DNA of 64,000 bases, taken from assembly GCA_030512295.1 (NCBI GenBank), contig JAULSR010000003.1:2976001-3040000 (forward strand), read 5' to 3'. The position numbers and the translations under genes were made by a program. The notes under the pieces are model-generated. The model ran no database searches. It saw nothing but the letters and a program-made list of their open reading frames with translations, and had not been told where the DNA came from. This DNA is from Bombardia bombarda (taxonomy: Eukaryota > Ascomycota > Sordariomycetes > Sordariales > Lasiosphaeriaceae). Positions 32,129-44,018 of the stretch are shown here, piece by piece (the first letter of the stretch is position 1; the number at the start of each line of letters is the position of its first letter).

Positions 32129-34017
32129 ATGGCCCGGTTTGCAGTTGCGGTTGTCGGTGCAGCCATTGTGCTTGCTTCACAAGCTGTCGCGCTTCCCTCT
32201 CCGCCGTCTTGGTTCTGGTTGCGACATAAACCAAAGTCTCCCGGAAAGCCGCTCGAATGCGACAGGGCATCTTTTGAATCCATTCTGCCTGCCGGTGCTA
32301 CTCTGGAGCAAGTGACAGCTGTGCCACTAAACGGAAGCTATGGCGAAGGAACGGCCGACATCCCATACCCAACAAACCCGACGGGGTTACCAGCCCTGTG
32401 TGCCGTCACAGTCCGAGTTGAAAGTTCACCAACGAGCAGCTACCGATTCGGACTTTTTCTACCCGATGAATGGAAGGGCAAATTCCTGGCTATTGGCAAC
32501 GGCGGATTTGCGGGCGGAATTAACTGGCTTGACATGTATGTACGATACCGAAGCGGGGCTCTGAAGGTCGTCTGAGGAGAAGGGGAAGAGATGGACCACA
32601 ATGGTGGAGCTATGTATTCGGTGCTTACACAAACGATACACATAGGGCTCCTGGTCCCCACTATGGTATGGCAACTGTGTCAAACGATCTCGGCCACAAT
32701 TCTTCGGTCACCAACCTCACTTGGGCATTGCACAACCCCGAGGCGCAGTCGGACTTTGGCTGGCGGGCACAACACGGGTGCATCGTTCTCGGTAAAGAAC
32801 TGACACGCGCTTACTACGGCGGCAAAAGGATTCACTACTCCTATTACAACGGCTGCTCAACTGGAGGGAGGCAGGGCCTGCGGGAGCTGCAGGAGTTCCC
32901 TGACAGCTTCGACGGTGCCTTGATCGGTGCCCCGGCCTGGTGGACTTCCCATCTCAACAACTACGTGACCAAGGTCGGGCTATATAACCTCCCCGTCAAC
33001 GACACCAAGCACATCCCCACGACGCTCATGCCCGTCATCGCCGCCGAGGTCGTCAGGCAATGCGACGGCGTCGACGGCGTCACAGACGGCATCGTCAGTA
33101 GCCCCGAGCTATGCACCCTCGACTTCTCCAAACTTCTATGCAACGCGACCATCCCCAGCAACATCACCACCCTATCCAACACAACATCACCCAGCTGCCT
33201 CAACCCGGACCAGATCCAAACCGCCAAAAACGTCTACAGCGACTACTACTCCTCCATCGACCCTGGCAAGTTCCTCTACACCGGCCTCACCCTCAGCTCC
33301 GAAGACCAATGGTTCATCCTCCTCGGCGGCACCGAGCCCAGCCCCTTTGGCGTCGGCTACGAGCGCAACTTCCTCTTCGGCGACCCGACCTGGGACTGGC
33401 GCACCTACAACGACACCATCATCGCCTACGCCGAGCAGACCGACCCCGGCCGGTCGACCGCAGCCAAGTTCGACATCCACCCCTTCAAGCGCCGCGGCGG
33501 CAAGATGCTCATGTACCACGGCCTCGCCGACGGGCTGGTCCCCACCAAGGGCTCAGAGTACTACTACAACCAGACGGTCGATGTGTTCGGCGGCAGGCTG
33601 CCCGCCGTGACGGACTTTTTCAGAATGTTTCTGATCCCGGGGATGCAGCACTGCTGGACTACGCCGGTCGACGCCCCGTGGAATATCGCGGGCGCGTTTC
33701 AATCGGGCGTGATGGGGAGCGATGTGTGGTCGGTGCCGGGGTTCAAGGATAAGAGACATGATGCGCTGTTGGCGCTGGTGGACTGGGTGGAGAAGGGACA
33801 TCCGGTGGATGAGATTGTGGCGACCACGTGGAAGAGCCCGACGAACTATACGTCAGGGGTGTTGAGGCAGCGGCCGTTGTGTCCGTGGCCGCTCAAGGCG
33901 GTGTATGATGGGGTTGGGGATGTTGATGAGGCGGGGAGTTGGTCTTGTCCGAAGTTGAAGGGGGGCGGGGGCCATGGTGGGTGGTGGTGGTGGTGGTGGT
34001 GGTGGTGGCCGTTTTGA
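32129..34017 (+). CDS. Secreted tannase / feruloyl esterase
   Basis: Extracellular serine esterase of the tannase family, hydrolysing gallate or hydroxycinnamate esters of plant polymers. Exons are 32129-32535 and 32646-34017 (110-nt intron, GTATGT donor), giving 592 aa. A signal peptide is at 1-22. The nucleophile motif YNGCSTGGRQGL has its Ser at about residue 207. The family Asp (YHGLADGLVP) is at about 431 and His (MQHCW) at about 471, with adjacent Cys on Ser and His that form the characteristic disulfide. The region with DxDGVxDGIVSSPELC is the usual Ca-binding lid area. Odd C-terminus: after SWSCPKLK comes a Gly-rich stretch and nine consecutive Trp encoded by a (TGG)n repeat. G6 and G5 runs just before it (33960-33971) may hide frame errors, so the tail is unreliable. 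Confidence 0.92.
33979..34008 (+). repeat. (TGG)n trinucleotide repeat at the tannase 3' end
   Basis: Nine in-frame TGG codons (33982-34008) after GGTGGG. In the predicted frame it encodes Trp9; in the two other frames it would encode Val or Gly runs. Confidence 0.95.
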
Positions 34018-34534
34018 TGGTAGGTACCTAGGTAGTGCTGAACCTGATCGGTGATTCATGAAGGGTGGCTGGTGAGGTGGAGAGCTTTTACGGATGTTGA
34101 ATAGGGGCTGGGAAGGTCTGGTAGTCTGTATAAAAGCCGCCAAGGGCCACTAATACCTAGGTCTACATCGGGCCTAGCTCGGGATACTCAGCATCATATC
34201 TATTCATCAGCAATCATACATAGTAAGAAGTTGTAAACTTGAATTAAACCCAGATCTAATTATGTCTCTGCTTCACATCCTGTGCCCAATTGCCAATCAA
34301 AGGTGGAAGTGTTTCCTTAATTTTATGTCCCATTTCATTCATCTCATCGTCCCAAACGCCCCCGAAGCTGATCATACACATGCTGCCTTGACCTCAGAAG
34401 CAAAGAATATAAGGAAAATTAGAGAAAAGGAAAGAAAGAAAGATACAGTAAGGAGCAAATGGAATTGCTAATCAAGCAGGCAAAGAAAGTGAAGTGGGGG
34501 GATTGTCCTGAATATCATCTAGAACTCGACATGC
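34018..34534. other. Convergent intergenic spacer
   Basis: 3' flanks of the tannase gene (+) and the DHA2 pump (-). Contains TAGGTACCTAGGTAG at about 34020-34035 and TACCTAGGT at about 34153-34161. No gene seen. Confidence 0.4.
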
Positions 34535-36450
34535 TCATGCCATCACGGCGCTAATCTCTTTCCCTCTGACGCTCTTCCATTCTGTCAGAACAGACCCGAT
34601 CAAGCTCAAACAAGCCATCGCAGTGAAGACCACAAATGACATTGTCAGTGCATCATTGTACGCCTGAGTGACTCCCGGCAGCAGATCGGGTTCGACAAGA
34701 GTCTGGATGCTTGTAGCACCCATGGTGAGAATGATGCGCGGGTCGGGTATTTGCGGGACGTATTCGGCAATGTATTCAATCAGACTGTTTGTAAACACAT
34801 TCTGAGCAATCGACACAAAGAGCGCGCCGCCCAGCGTCTGAAGGAAGACAATGATGGAGGTTCCAGTAGGTACATCCTCCAGGTCAAGGACGGTCTGCAC
34901 TGCCATGAGCGGCTGCTGTAAACCGAAACCAACACCGATACCGACAATAAGCTGGTAGCCGATCCACGTTTGGCTGTTAGTGTCAGGCTGGAAGGTCGTG
35001 AGAAGGCCGTAACCAATTGCGACGAAGATGCTGGAGATGAGCATGAAAGGTGTGTAATAGCCCCAGGTGGTAACGGCTGCGCCCGCTAAGGTAGAGACGA
35101 CCACGACTGAAATCAGCATGGGGAGGTTCATGATACCCGATTCGACTGCGTTGGCGCCTTTTACAGCTTGGAACCACATGGGTAAATAGTAAACCGATCC
35201 GAGGAACGCAGCACCCAGGCTGAAGCTGTATAGTCCTGCTGCCCATACAGTGCGCTTGAACAAGATACGTGGAGGGACCGTTCCCAGGTCCTGTTGCTTA
35301 TATTGGATAAAGATAAAGGCGAGTGTGAGGACGGCAAAGGAACAAAATAGGAGAATGATGCGCCAGCTATGCCACTCGTATGTTGTACCGCCCCATTGGA
35401 GAGCGAGAAGGAGGGAGATCACAGCCGGCATGAAGACTAGAGTCCCAAAAGGATCGAACCGCATGATGCGTTGGACGATGGTGTCGTCGTTTTTGATCTG
35501 CCGTTGGGGGTCCGGAAAGAAGACGCCAATGACGACCAGAGTGATGGCTCCGACCGGGAGATTGATGAAGAAGCACCAGCGCCACGACACCTTATCCGCG
35601 AATACACCGCCAAGGAGGGGACCAGAGACTGAGGCAATGCCATACATGCTGCCAAGCAGTCCGGTGTACATGGGGCGTTTGTGGAGAGGCACCGAGTAGG
35701 CCAAGATGATGAGAGCGCCAGAGAAGATGGCAGCTGAACCAATGCCAGCGACAGCTCGACCAATAATCAGGGTTATGCTATTGTTGGCAGCACCGCAGAT
35801 CAAGCTGCCAAGTTCGAAAATGACGATGGCAATGAGAAATACCCATTTGATGCTGAAAAAAGTGTAGAATCTGCCGAAAAGCAATTGAAGGGCGGCTGTG
35901 GTGAGGAGGTATGCTGCCCAAGAGTGTCAGTTGATATTGCCAATGGGCGATAGAGAGGTTACTCACCACTCCCGTACCAGCCCACATCGGGGAGGCTCTG
36001 GAACTGATCAGTAATTTCTGGGATTGCTGTTGCAATAATCGAGTTGTCTAGTCCAGACTGTTAGCAAAAGGGGGCATTTAAATCTGAGGAGCTCCTAGAA
36101 CACTCACCCAGTGCCATGAGAAAGACGCTCAGACATAATGCCAAGGCTATCAATCCCAGCTTCATGCCTGTTGGGTATTCTTCTCCATCATCGCGCTCTT
36201 GAACAGACTGAGCTATCTGTTCAGGCAGAGAGGTCGCTATCAGCAGCTGTGTGGATTTATGTCGTTGTTTTCTGTTTTCTTCTGGCGTGATGCTTCTGCT
36301 TGATCCTGCCCCTGTTTCAGCAGCCGCTGGCTTCTCGTCCTCGGTCAGACTGGCGGAGCTACGTGCGATTGTAGGTGCCTGCGACAAGAAGACAGATGTT
36401 GGACTGTCCCATTGGCCGGCATAACGGACTTGGGCCCGGCTTCTTGTCAT
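34535..36450 (-). CDS. MFS multidrug efflux pump, DHA2 family
   Basis: Drug:H+ antiporter with 14 predicted helices, probably exporting toxic small molecules or secondary metabolites at the plasma membrane. Exons are 36450-36108, 36047-35967 and 35913-34535; introns of 60 and 53 nt keep the frame; 600 aa. The cytosolic N-terminus is about 100 residues. TM1 is GLIALALCLSVFLMAL followed by DNSIIATAIPEITDQF, the DHA2 TM1 signature. YGSAYLLTTAALQLLFGR (motif A region), SGPLLGGVFADKVSWRWCFF with INLPVG (motif C) and LQWGGTTYEWHSWRIILLF follow. The C-terminal half has LLPG and helix 14 before a short tail. The start at MTRSRAQV was preferred; Met at 36537 is possible. No biosynthetic cluster genes flank it. 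Confidence 0.93.
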
Positions 36451-39400
36451 GGCAGTGACTTGACCGTGATGTGATGGGCCACGGGTTCTGAAGCAGGCTC
36501 GTGAAAAAGAGGCAGTATGGCTGATTGAGGTTAGCATGACGACCAGAGATATGCAACGATGTCGGAATAAGAAGCTTTACCTTGATTTTGGATATTCTGA
36601 ATACCACCGACACAACCACATGGCTGGTTTGGGCGTCGCTCTGGTTAAGTAGGTGGTGAGAGAGAGAGAAGGTGAAAGGTCCCTCTACCAGGCTTTAAGT
36701 TCTAGGATCTCTCGTACGGTGCACTACTGCAATGCCACGCTGGTTGCATGGCCTTCTGTACTCTCTCTGCCTCTCTCCTTGCTTCTCTGTAGGAGGTGAG
36801 CGGTAGTGGATTGGTGGATGGAGCTGAAGCTGAAGAAGATGAACACGAGCGAGGAAAGCGCGTACCTGAGTCTGAACTACCACAGCCATCGTCCTTACAC
36901 AAACGTCCGAGACCCGACTCGGGTTTGTGCTCTTGGTCCAAGTGGCCTTCCCTGATTATCGATGTCGGTACCCTTTTCTTGAGCTATGGGTAAATAGTAT
37001 CTGTAACTGATATTAGTGTGAACATGATCGGTATCCAAAGTGTTAAAATGTGTAAGACACACTAGGAGGAAGCACCTACCGGGCTAGCCAAGCAGCTTCT
37101 TTCCCGACCGGATGGTTTTGCCCTACTTAGTCTTCAAGCCACTTGCCGTTCCGTCGAACGTTATATTCCGCCATGGATACGTAGCGTTCATCCTTGGGAG
37201 TGCTGCAGGTCGCAGGACATAAAGTCAGGGAAAAGGAGAAAAAATTTCAAAGAGATTCCGTCCGAAATCTCCTGCACCGTACCGAGTCGCTCCGTAGCCC
37301 GCTGTCCCTTCATACTTTTGCGGTACCAGAAAATGCGACTGGCTGTGGGGGCACGCTTGCGCATGTGATGTGGGAAGGAACTACCCGTCTCATTGTCGTC
37401 AATCTGTGTCTGGCTGACGAGTAAACCTCGCCTCCATGCCTAGGATGCATACAGTCAAGAATGACTAGTTGTTTCAAGCTGTGCTGCAAGGTTATTGGTT
37501 CCTGCAGCGTATTCCAGAAGTAGGCCTCGCATACCTGTACTTTCTTGATTGTCCTAATTTGAGTATTATGCGTCATAGTGAGCATAAGGTAAGATAGATA
37601 CTAGGGTGAGAGAGATCTGGTCCTGAAGAATCGGAACGAACAATGCAATGCATTGTGCCTTCCGCTGTTGTTGTCCAGCAGTTGCAACCGAGACAAGACA
37701 CCAAAACACCGACAGCTTGAAGGCGCTAGTACAGAACGCGTCATCGCTTGCCAGGGGAGATCTAGGAGGAAAGAGCAAAACACAAGCAGCACCCGCCTGG
37801 TAGCAGTCTCCATCTCCACTTCGGTGTAAAAACGTCCAAAAATAGTCCCATCTAGCGCCCAGCAGCCCAGCTCACCAACCCTATTCTCAAACTCACCAAG
37901 GCCAAGACCGTTGGCCTTCGATGCTTCACCTCGGCCCGAGTTTGGTGTCCAATGTATTTTATGAGCTGTTAGGTTATTTTTCTATTTTCTCGTCCTCATA
38001 TCGTCGAAGGAAAGACAAGGCTGCGCATTTCTATCTTTATCTCGGCTGCTACTGCCGGTCGTACATCCTGCTGCAATGGTGGGGATCTAAACTATTTCTT
38101 TAGCGACTTTAGTAATTAAGTAGCTAACTCAACATCAAAAGCGTCGAGTTTATCGGCTTGCGTGTCTGACATTAATTAGGTACGATATCTGATCTAGACA
38201 AGGTAGGAAGCGAGAGTATCTTTGTGTACCCATCCACCTCATCGGAACATGGGCCCCTCCTGAATCTCGATAATCTGGAACCGTGAATCCCCAAGATCCA
38301 AAGCAAAATAATTTTTGGGTAGTACCTGAGAGTTACACCGAATCGACGGTAGCGAGCGCAAGAGGGATCGGAAGCATCAGCGTTTCGTAATGCGGGATCT
38401 CGTGTTGCTGTTGCTGCCCTCTGCCGCCAGCCGCATGCATATGTCAACAACTGCCTCCCCGGATTGAGGCGCCCGCCCACCGTTAGATACCCACCGTCGC
38501 CTCCACATTTGTATTACAACACCTACTCCCGCGGGCTACAATGCTCAAATACTCAACCACAGCAGCTCAAGGACGAACGAAATCTCGGCCAGCCGCACAC
38601 CTAGACTCAGGTAGTTACCCGCCCGTTTTCATGTAGCCAGCAGATTTCCTCCGCGTACCCCAAGAATAATCCCCCCTTTTAAGTACGATACGGAATAAAC
38701 GAATCTCGCCTCGCTTACCCTGACACGCAGCCACGGTGCACAATGTCTCTCCTTCCTCTAAGTCGAAGTCTTAGACACAACGTCAGCAACAGGTGCCGCA
38801 CATGTGTTCCTGTGACCCCGTCCCGAACCCGAGACATCTGTTGTTGCCGTTGCCGGGACCACCTATCTACTAAGCAGGCTAACGACACCATAACTGCGCT
38901 TGCTAATACGCATGCATCGATTTTCGACAACTGAGACAAACTTCACTCCAGCCCTTGTTGCATCCCAATCCTCTAAGCCAGGTGTGCAAGGTATCTTTCA
39001 CATTTGCTCGGCAGTGTCTCGGAATATTCATTGATACATAGACCATCCTGCCCCCCCCCCGGTCAGCCCCTACTGGCGGCCAGGTCCTGATGCCATCCCC
39101 CTTGGTTTCCCTATATTCATTTCTGCGACAAGATGCTACAGCCGGACATACACCAAGAGAACGAGTTGAGTCGATCATTTGCCTGTGCCCCGTCGTAATG
39201 GACCCATTCAGCCAGGATAGTCAGCTACCAAGCGAGGCGGGGGGAGCTGAATGACAAAAGGTCCAGGTATGTAAGCGATAAGCAAATATGGACGGGCCTC
39301 ATGGCATAATCCTTTCCAAGTCTCTGAATCCTGTCACATTTTATGTTTTCACACCATTAGCCCAGTTCTGAAAAACAGTGTGGCGAGGTAGTATGAATTA

Positions 39401-39691
39401 TGATAATGTGCCACTCTTCCCGTCCCGATAATATGTACGGGCATGAAACAGCTATGACCAAATAGGCCGGCCAGTATTAAAAAGTGCCCTCAATATGAAA
39501 ATGAATATCCTTTGCGCTCCATCCCATTAACAGTTGCACGTAGCAAACACTCCAACCCATTGTCTAGAAATGCCTTCACAACGAGAGCAGACAACACCCG
39601 GCGAAGTTTGCGTTATGATAACCCGGACGATACCATGATGCATAATAATAGCTGACCAATGCAGCCGCTTTACACAAGTGATGTCAGTCGC
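36451..39691. other. Gene-free stretch of 3.2 kb
   Basis: The longest stretch in the window without a supported gene. I searched both strands for TM patterns, known motifs, tRNA/5S signals and transposon ends and saw none. Only short frames occur, many with low-complexity content. A poly-C tract lies at about 39052-39060. Confidence 0.4.
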
Positions 39692-41597
39692 TTATGTTTC
39701 GCCGCGCATCTTGTCGTTAAAGCTCGCAACCCGAACATTCGGGCTCGCTTGACGTGGCTCATCTTCTTGATCAATGACCTTGGCAGAAACAGGCGTGAAA
39801 TTTTGCGTGCGCTTCATCCCCGTATTATTGCCACCGAAGCCCAAGTCGGGGGTGCTAGTCGATGACTCTCCAAGACGGTTCGGCATGGTAGTGGTGTTAT
39901 TCATAATGTTGGACCCATATTCTGCACTCGCAATGTTTCGAGAGTCGCTGGTCGAGAAAGTTACCTGCAAACCAGGAGAATTTCCTCCCGCCATATCCGG
40001 GGCAGAAGGTGTCATAGGGACGCCTGAGCCCACACCGCTCAAGCCAAACACCGGTTGCGAGAATTTTCGTGTTTCGACCTGATCTACGCGTGGCGTTGAC
40101 TGCGCCGACAAAGGGTTGGAACAAGCAATCGTCAAATGGCGATTCTCCTTGCGAGATTTGATCTCAGATGCGGGCAGAGGAATGTTGTGCGCCTGAACCG
40201 GGATAGGAAACGGCTGGTTCAGCAACGAGTGAGTCAAGGATGTAGCAAGGTCTGATCTCAGAGCTGAGGCGTGTGGGGTCAACGAGAACTGAGTTCTATG
40301 GAGGTCGTCGGTCGGACCCGCCGTCGGCGTATTTGTCGGAGCTTTGATACTCATTGGGTCGTCCTCGTTACTACCTCCGGACAGCTGCATGGTATCTGAG
40401 CCATGTGAGGAAACATAGTCTGGCATGCTGGTGTCAGTGCTAGACTGTTTGCTCATGGTACGTAGATTCGCAGGCCACGGAGACTTTGCACCAAAGCCGT
40501 CGCTAGACTGGCCAGGAGTTATCGTGTTTACCCAGTCCATATACGCGGCGGACTCGGTGAAGGGGTCAGGAAACGCCAGTGAGGATCCCGATCCTACGGC
40601 ACCTCGGGGTAAATATGACATTGGAATGGCCTGATTACCGACATAGCCAGAGGCCGCCTGTGGTTGAAAAAGCGTATTTGACATGGCAGGGGCTGAGAAC
40701 CCCTGGCTCTTGCTGTTTCTGAGTAGCATAGACCTTCGACGGGGCGAGTGTGTATGCGACTCAGCACCATCATCTGGATGGTATGTTGGGACTGAGGTGA
40801 AGGGCGGCCGCCGCCACATAGAAGGGTTCGGCCACGCAACCCCGTTGCTCTCGAGGATTTCTTATGGCAACTGTCAGCGGGAACAAGAGTTTTCAAGAAA
40901 AGCCATAGAGGTGAGCCCTTACCAATAGGAGCATGTTGGAAGGAGAAGATTATAATATTCTTGACCCGCTCGATGGGTACCGAGAGCGAATCCCTCGGAA
41001 ACCCCTCGCTGATCATTACCCTGATACGACCAAGTTCATCGGCTGGGTTCCAATGATTTTGGTAGAGGAGTTCGCGTCGGAAATGGGGGAACTTCAATCG
41101 CTCAAGCTCGCCTGTCTTGGTGAACTCTAGGACAAGTAATTAGCAGTGACTCGAGGTGCAAGCCATGGCATGAGGTAAGGGGATGGAACATACCAAATGT
41201 ACTCGTGATCAGGTGAGGACCGTTGACTTTGCGATCGAAGGCCGTAGATCTGCAGCCGGTCAGTGACCACTCAAGTCGAAACACAGGTGACATACGCAAC
41301 CATCCGACTATCGACTTGGATTCGAGCCTCGAACTTGACCAGGTCGGCATGCTTGCTGTACGTCTTCGTGAACTGGCTGATCTCGGGCGTCTTCCAACAA
41401 TGGATTGAGATTTGAAAGGGTGTGCCGGCTGGGAGGCTAGGGACGAAACACGTCATGACGGGAACACCTAACGGTCCATGAATGTGGCCAAGTTCGAGGT
41501 CGGGTACCACGTGGCAGGCCACCTTGAACTCTTTGAAGGGGACTTTGGAGTCCCGTCCTGTGGGAAAGAGGATGACGTCCCAGTCATCATAGCGCAT
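39692..41597 (-). CDS. Conserved fungal protein of unknown function
   Basis: Conserved in filamentous ascomycetes as far as I recall, but without a named function. Four exons: 41597-41296, 41249-41194, 41126-40923 and 40860-39692; introns of 46, 67 and 62 nt keep the frame; 576 aa. The N-terminal 190 residues form a folded beta-rich domain: MRYDDWDVILFPTGRDSKVP, CHVVPDLELGHIHGPLGVPV, PAGTPFQISIHCWKTPEISQ, GELERLKFPHFRRELLYQNH, LGRIRVMISEGFPRDSL and IIIFSFQHAP. This ends with NGVAWPNPSMWRR. The rest (about 190-576) is Ser/Pro/Thr-rich and disordered, with SPRRRS and other possible phosphosites. No signal peptide or TM, so nuclear or cytosolic. A signalling or transcription-linked scaffold is possible but unproven. 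Confidence 0.88.
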
Positions 41598-42769
41598 TGT
41601 CGGGATGGTCGAGACAAAGTCGGTGGAAGGTGCCGCGTTTCGTATGCTGTGTTGGCCCTTTGAAGCTGCAAGATAACTGCTGAATTGACCTGAAAAAGCT
41701 GAGCAAAGAGGTAAAGAAGAAGCAAAGAGAAAGCGAAGCAAAGAGGCAATGAAGCAAAGGACCAAAGAAGCAAATGAAGCAAGGTGACAGACGATGGTTG
41801 ATGGTTGGCGACAACGCAGTCACCAGCCAAGATGCCGATGACGAACGGAGCAACCCACTCCCATTCTTCTCTCCACATTAGATAATTCTGGTGCCAGACA
41901 GCTGGATACCGACCAAAACACCAAAGAATGCTCCTGCCTTTCTGGAGCTCATCGTTGGTAGTTGCTGGCGAGGGCAGGCGAGGGCAGGCGAGGGCAGGCC
42001 TTCGTTTGGCTCGGACTTGGCTCCGTCTGCAGAACCGGGTGAACGATCGCGGTTGCTACTTAGCCAGTTAAAGACTTATTGCTGGCTGCGATGGGCGGCT
42101 CACTGGAGCAATGTGGAGCTGTCTGCTTCGATTTGTCTGAACTATACATCGCTGCCATATCGGGAAGTGACGATGAGGCTAACGAGATATCGAACTAGTC
42201 CTATTATGAGCACGGAGTAATGGGCAGGAGCTACCCAGTCAGTCTCTCTGGGTTCCAGCCGTCAGGTGTTGACGGCCTCTAATCCAGCTTGCTAAAGTCT
42301 ATTGCAATTAACCCCCTGCAAACCCCGGGCACTCGGCTTCTTAGGAGATGTGCATACCCTCCACAAAAGCAAGCACTTGCCTGTGGAGTGACCCGCGCCT
42401 TCCCAAACAGCCAGTATTCTCTCGCAACAAACCACTCACCCTGTTTTAGATACGGTAATCGCAAAACTTAAGCAAGGAAGGCAATAAGTATGAAGGAAGG
42501 CGCCAGACAGATATGACAAGGGAGAGCGCGCTTAACTGGGGAATCTGCGTGAAGTGGCACATCAAGGGCACATCACGATGCAATTGCCAGTTTGACCAAA
42601 CTCTATTCAGGACATCGACCCGACAAGTAATACAACCTTATCTCGTTCACTTCTCGCTCTGGTATGTACAAATTGGGCCGTATTCTCGATTTACGGGTCC
42701 TCGTCACCCGCCTGTCTTGCCTATAAACGATAGTTAGCAAGTGAGATTGAGCCATTATCTGGATCTGCA
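41598..42769. other. Intergenic 1.2 kb
   Basis: Promoter of the unknown-function gene and 3' flank of the complex I gene. It has a purine-rich AAAGAAGCAAAG-type tract at about 41695-41785 and the short tandem repeat at 41967-41999. No gene seen. Confidence 0.4.
41967..41999. repeat. Short tandem repeat, GGCGAGGGCA x3
   Basis: Three direct copies of a 10-base unit GGCGAGGGCA, followed by GGCC. Confidence 0.9.
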
Positions 42770-43346
42770 TCACCGGGATCCTACCCTGACGGCACCAGCG
42801 CCTCCCAGCTCCTTCAAGAGGCCACCCTCAAACTCGCGCGGGTACGAGACTCTGTCGGGGTAGTACTGCTTAACAGTATAGCACAGGGTGAGCACGGCGA
42901 CGACAAAGACGCCAAACTGCATAGCGCCCTTTCCGGGCTTAACCCAAGTGTACTCGTAGGGGGTGAACATGCCCAGCAGGTCGTGGTCCTCGTGCACTGG
43001 CTCTCCGTAGTTTCTGCGCTCCTGCTTGTCCCACCAGTCGGCATGGGGATCGCGGAATTGTCGCTTGATGAAAGGTGGGTTGACATAGCCGCCGTTCTGC
43101 GCGAGATTGTCAGCCTGTTTCCTGCGCCACAGCTCCCTCTCTCCTCCAGCACAAACACACCATGCCCGGGTCTTCAGCGTCGGTCAGCGTCGGGTAATCG
43201 GAAGCAGGGTATTTCTCCTCAAGGACGCCGCCCCGTCCGGTCATGGCGTCGGGAAGGAAAGTGCGGTATTGAATGAGGGACAGTCGTGTCGTGGGCTGGG
43301 CGGCCAGGCGCAGCGGCGACGCCCTCGCAATCTGGCGGGACAGCAT
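42770..43346 (-). CDS. NADH:ubiquinone oxidoreductase NDUFB8/ASHI-type subunit
   Basis: Accessory subunit of the membrane arm of mitochondrial complex I. Exons are 43346-43161 and 43096-42770 (64-nt intron, phase 0); 170 aa, the usual size. The first 30 residues (MLSRQIARASPLRLAAQPTT...) are Arg/Ala/Ser-rich without acidic residues, a mitochondrial targeting sequence. DYPTLTDAEDPGM, GGYVNPPFIKRQFRDPHADW, WDKQERRNYGEPVHEDHD and GMFTPYEYTWVKPGKGAMQF are conserved in NDUFB8. A single TM helix (FGVFVVAVLTLCYTVKQYY) follows, then YPREFEGGLLKELGG in the intermembrane space. Divergent from SWR1 with 672 bp between start codons. Confidence 0.9.
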
Positions 43347-44018
43347 CTGTGTTTCTTCCTGTCAGCGACGCGCGGGAGGGACACAACATGGAAAGAGTCA
43401 ATTGGCTCTTGCCTCGGCGTCTTCAGGTGCCGCAATGCAGTCGAATTGCCAGCAGTGGCGGGTGTTGTGTTGAGTCGGTCTCGGGATGGAATGGCGACGG
43501 CGACGATACCTCGAGGTTGGCGATTGGGAATAGCGCTCGAGCCCCAATTGAAGCTCCAGTTTGACATCGTCGCCGTCAGCACCCTTGATTGGCTGGAGCG
43601 TTGCTGGAGGTTTCGCCCGAGAAATAGCCGCATCCTTGTGAGCAGCACAGTGCGCGTGATGGATGGTGCTTTGTTTGCTCCTCTAGGTAGTCTAGTAGGT
43701 AGGTAGCACCCACCCCCCCCAGCCGCCCAATGACACCTGAGGCACCATTGGCGGTTGCCCAGCTCGCCCGCGGCATTCGCCTTCAGGCTGGCAATGGGTC
43801 GGATTTTTTTATCGGTTGTCAAAGTTTTGCTGATGACGGCAGATTTCAACACAAAACACGCTGCAGCCAGCCCCCCAGACCGCTGAGCATGTTCAAATCC
43901 TGATACCGGAAACCTTGAAGCTGTGCGGTTCTCCTGACGCTACTTTGATCTTGTCAAATGCCCATTCCATCGAGATCTCGGTCCCCTCCGGCTCTCCCTG
44001 TCTCGAGTTAAGGCAACT
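43347..44018. promoter_or_regulatory. Shared divergent promoter region, complex I subunit / SWR1
   Basis: 672 bp between the start codons of two divergent housekeeping genes. Contains TAGGTAGTCTAGTAGGTAGGTAG (within 43684-43708) and a C-run (43711-43719). No TATA box seen. Confidence 0.5.

Noticed and set aside
33187..33752. Plus and minus alternative frames in the tannase gene
   Set aside because: His/Arg- or Val/Gly-rich shadows of the catalytic domain.
24601..36450. Secondary-metabolite cluster (acyltransferase, two MFS transporters, esterase)
   Set aside because: No polyketide, peptide or terpene synthase, no P450 and no pathway regulator in the interval; gene types are spread and unrelated.
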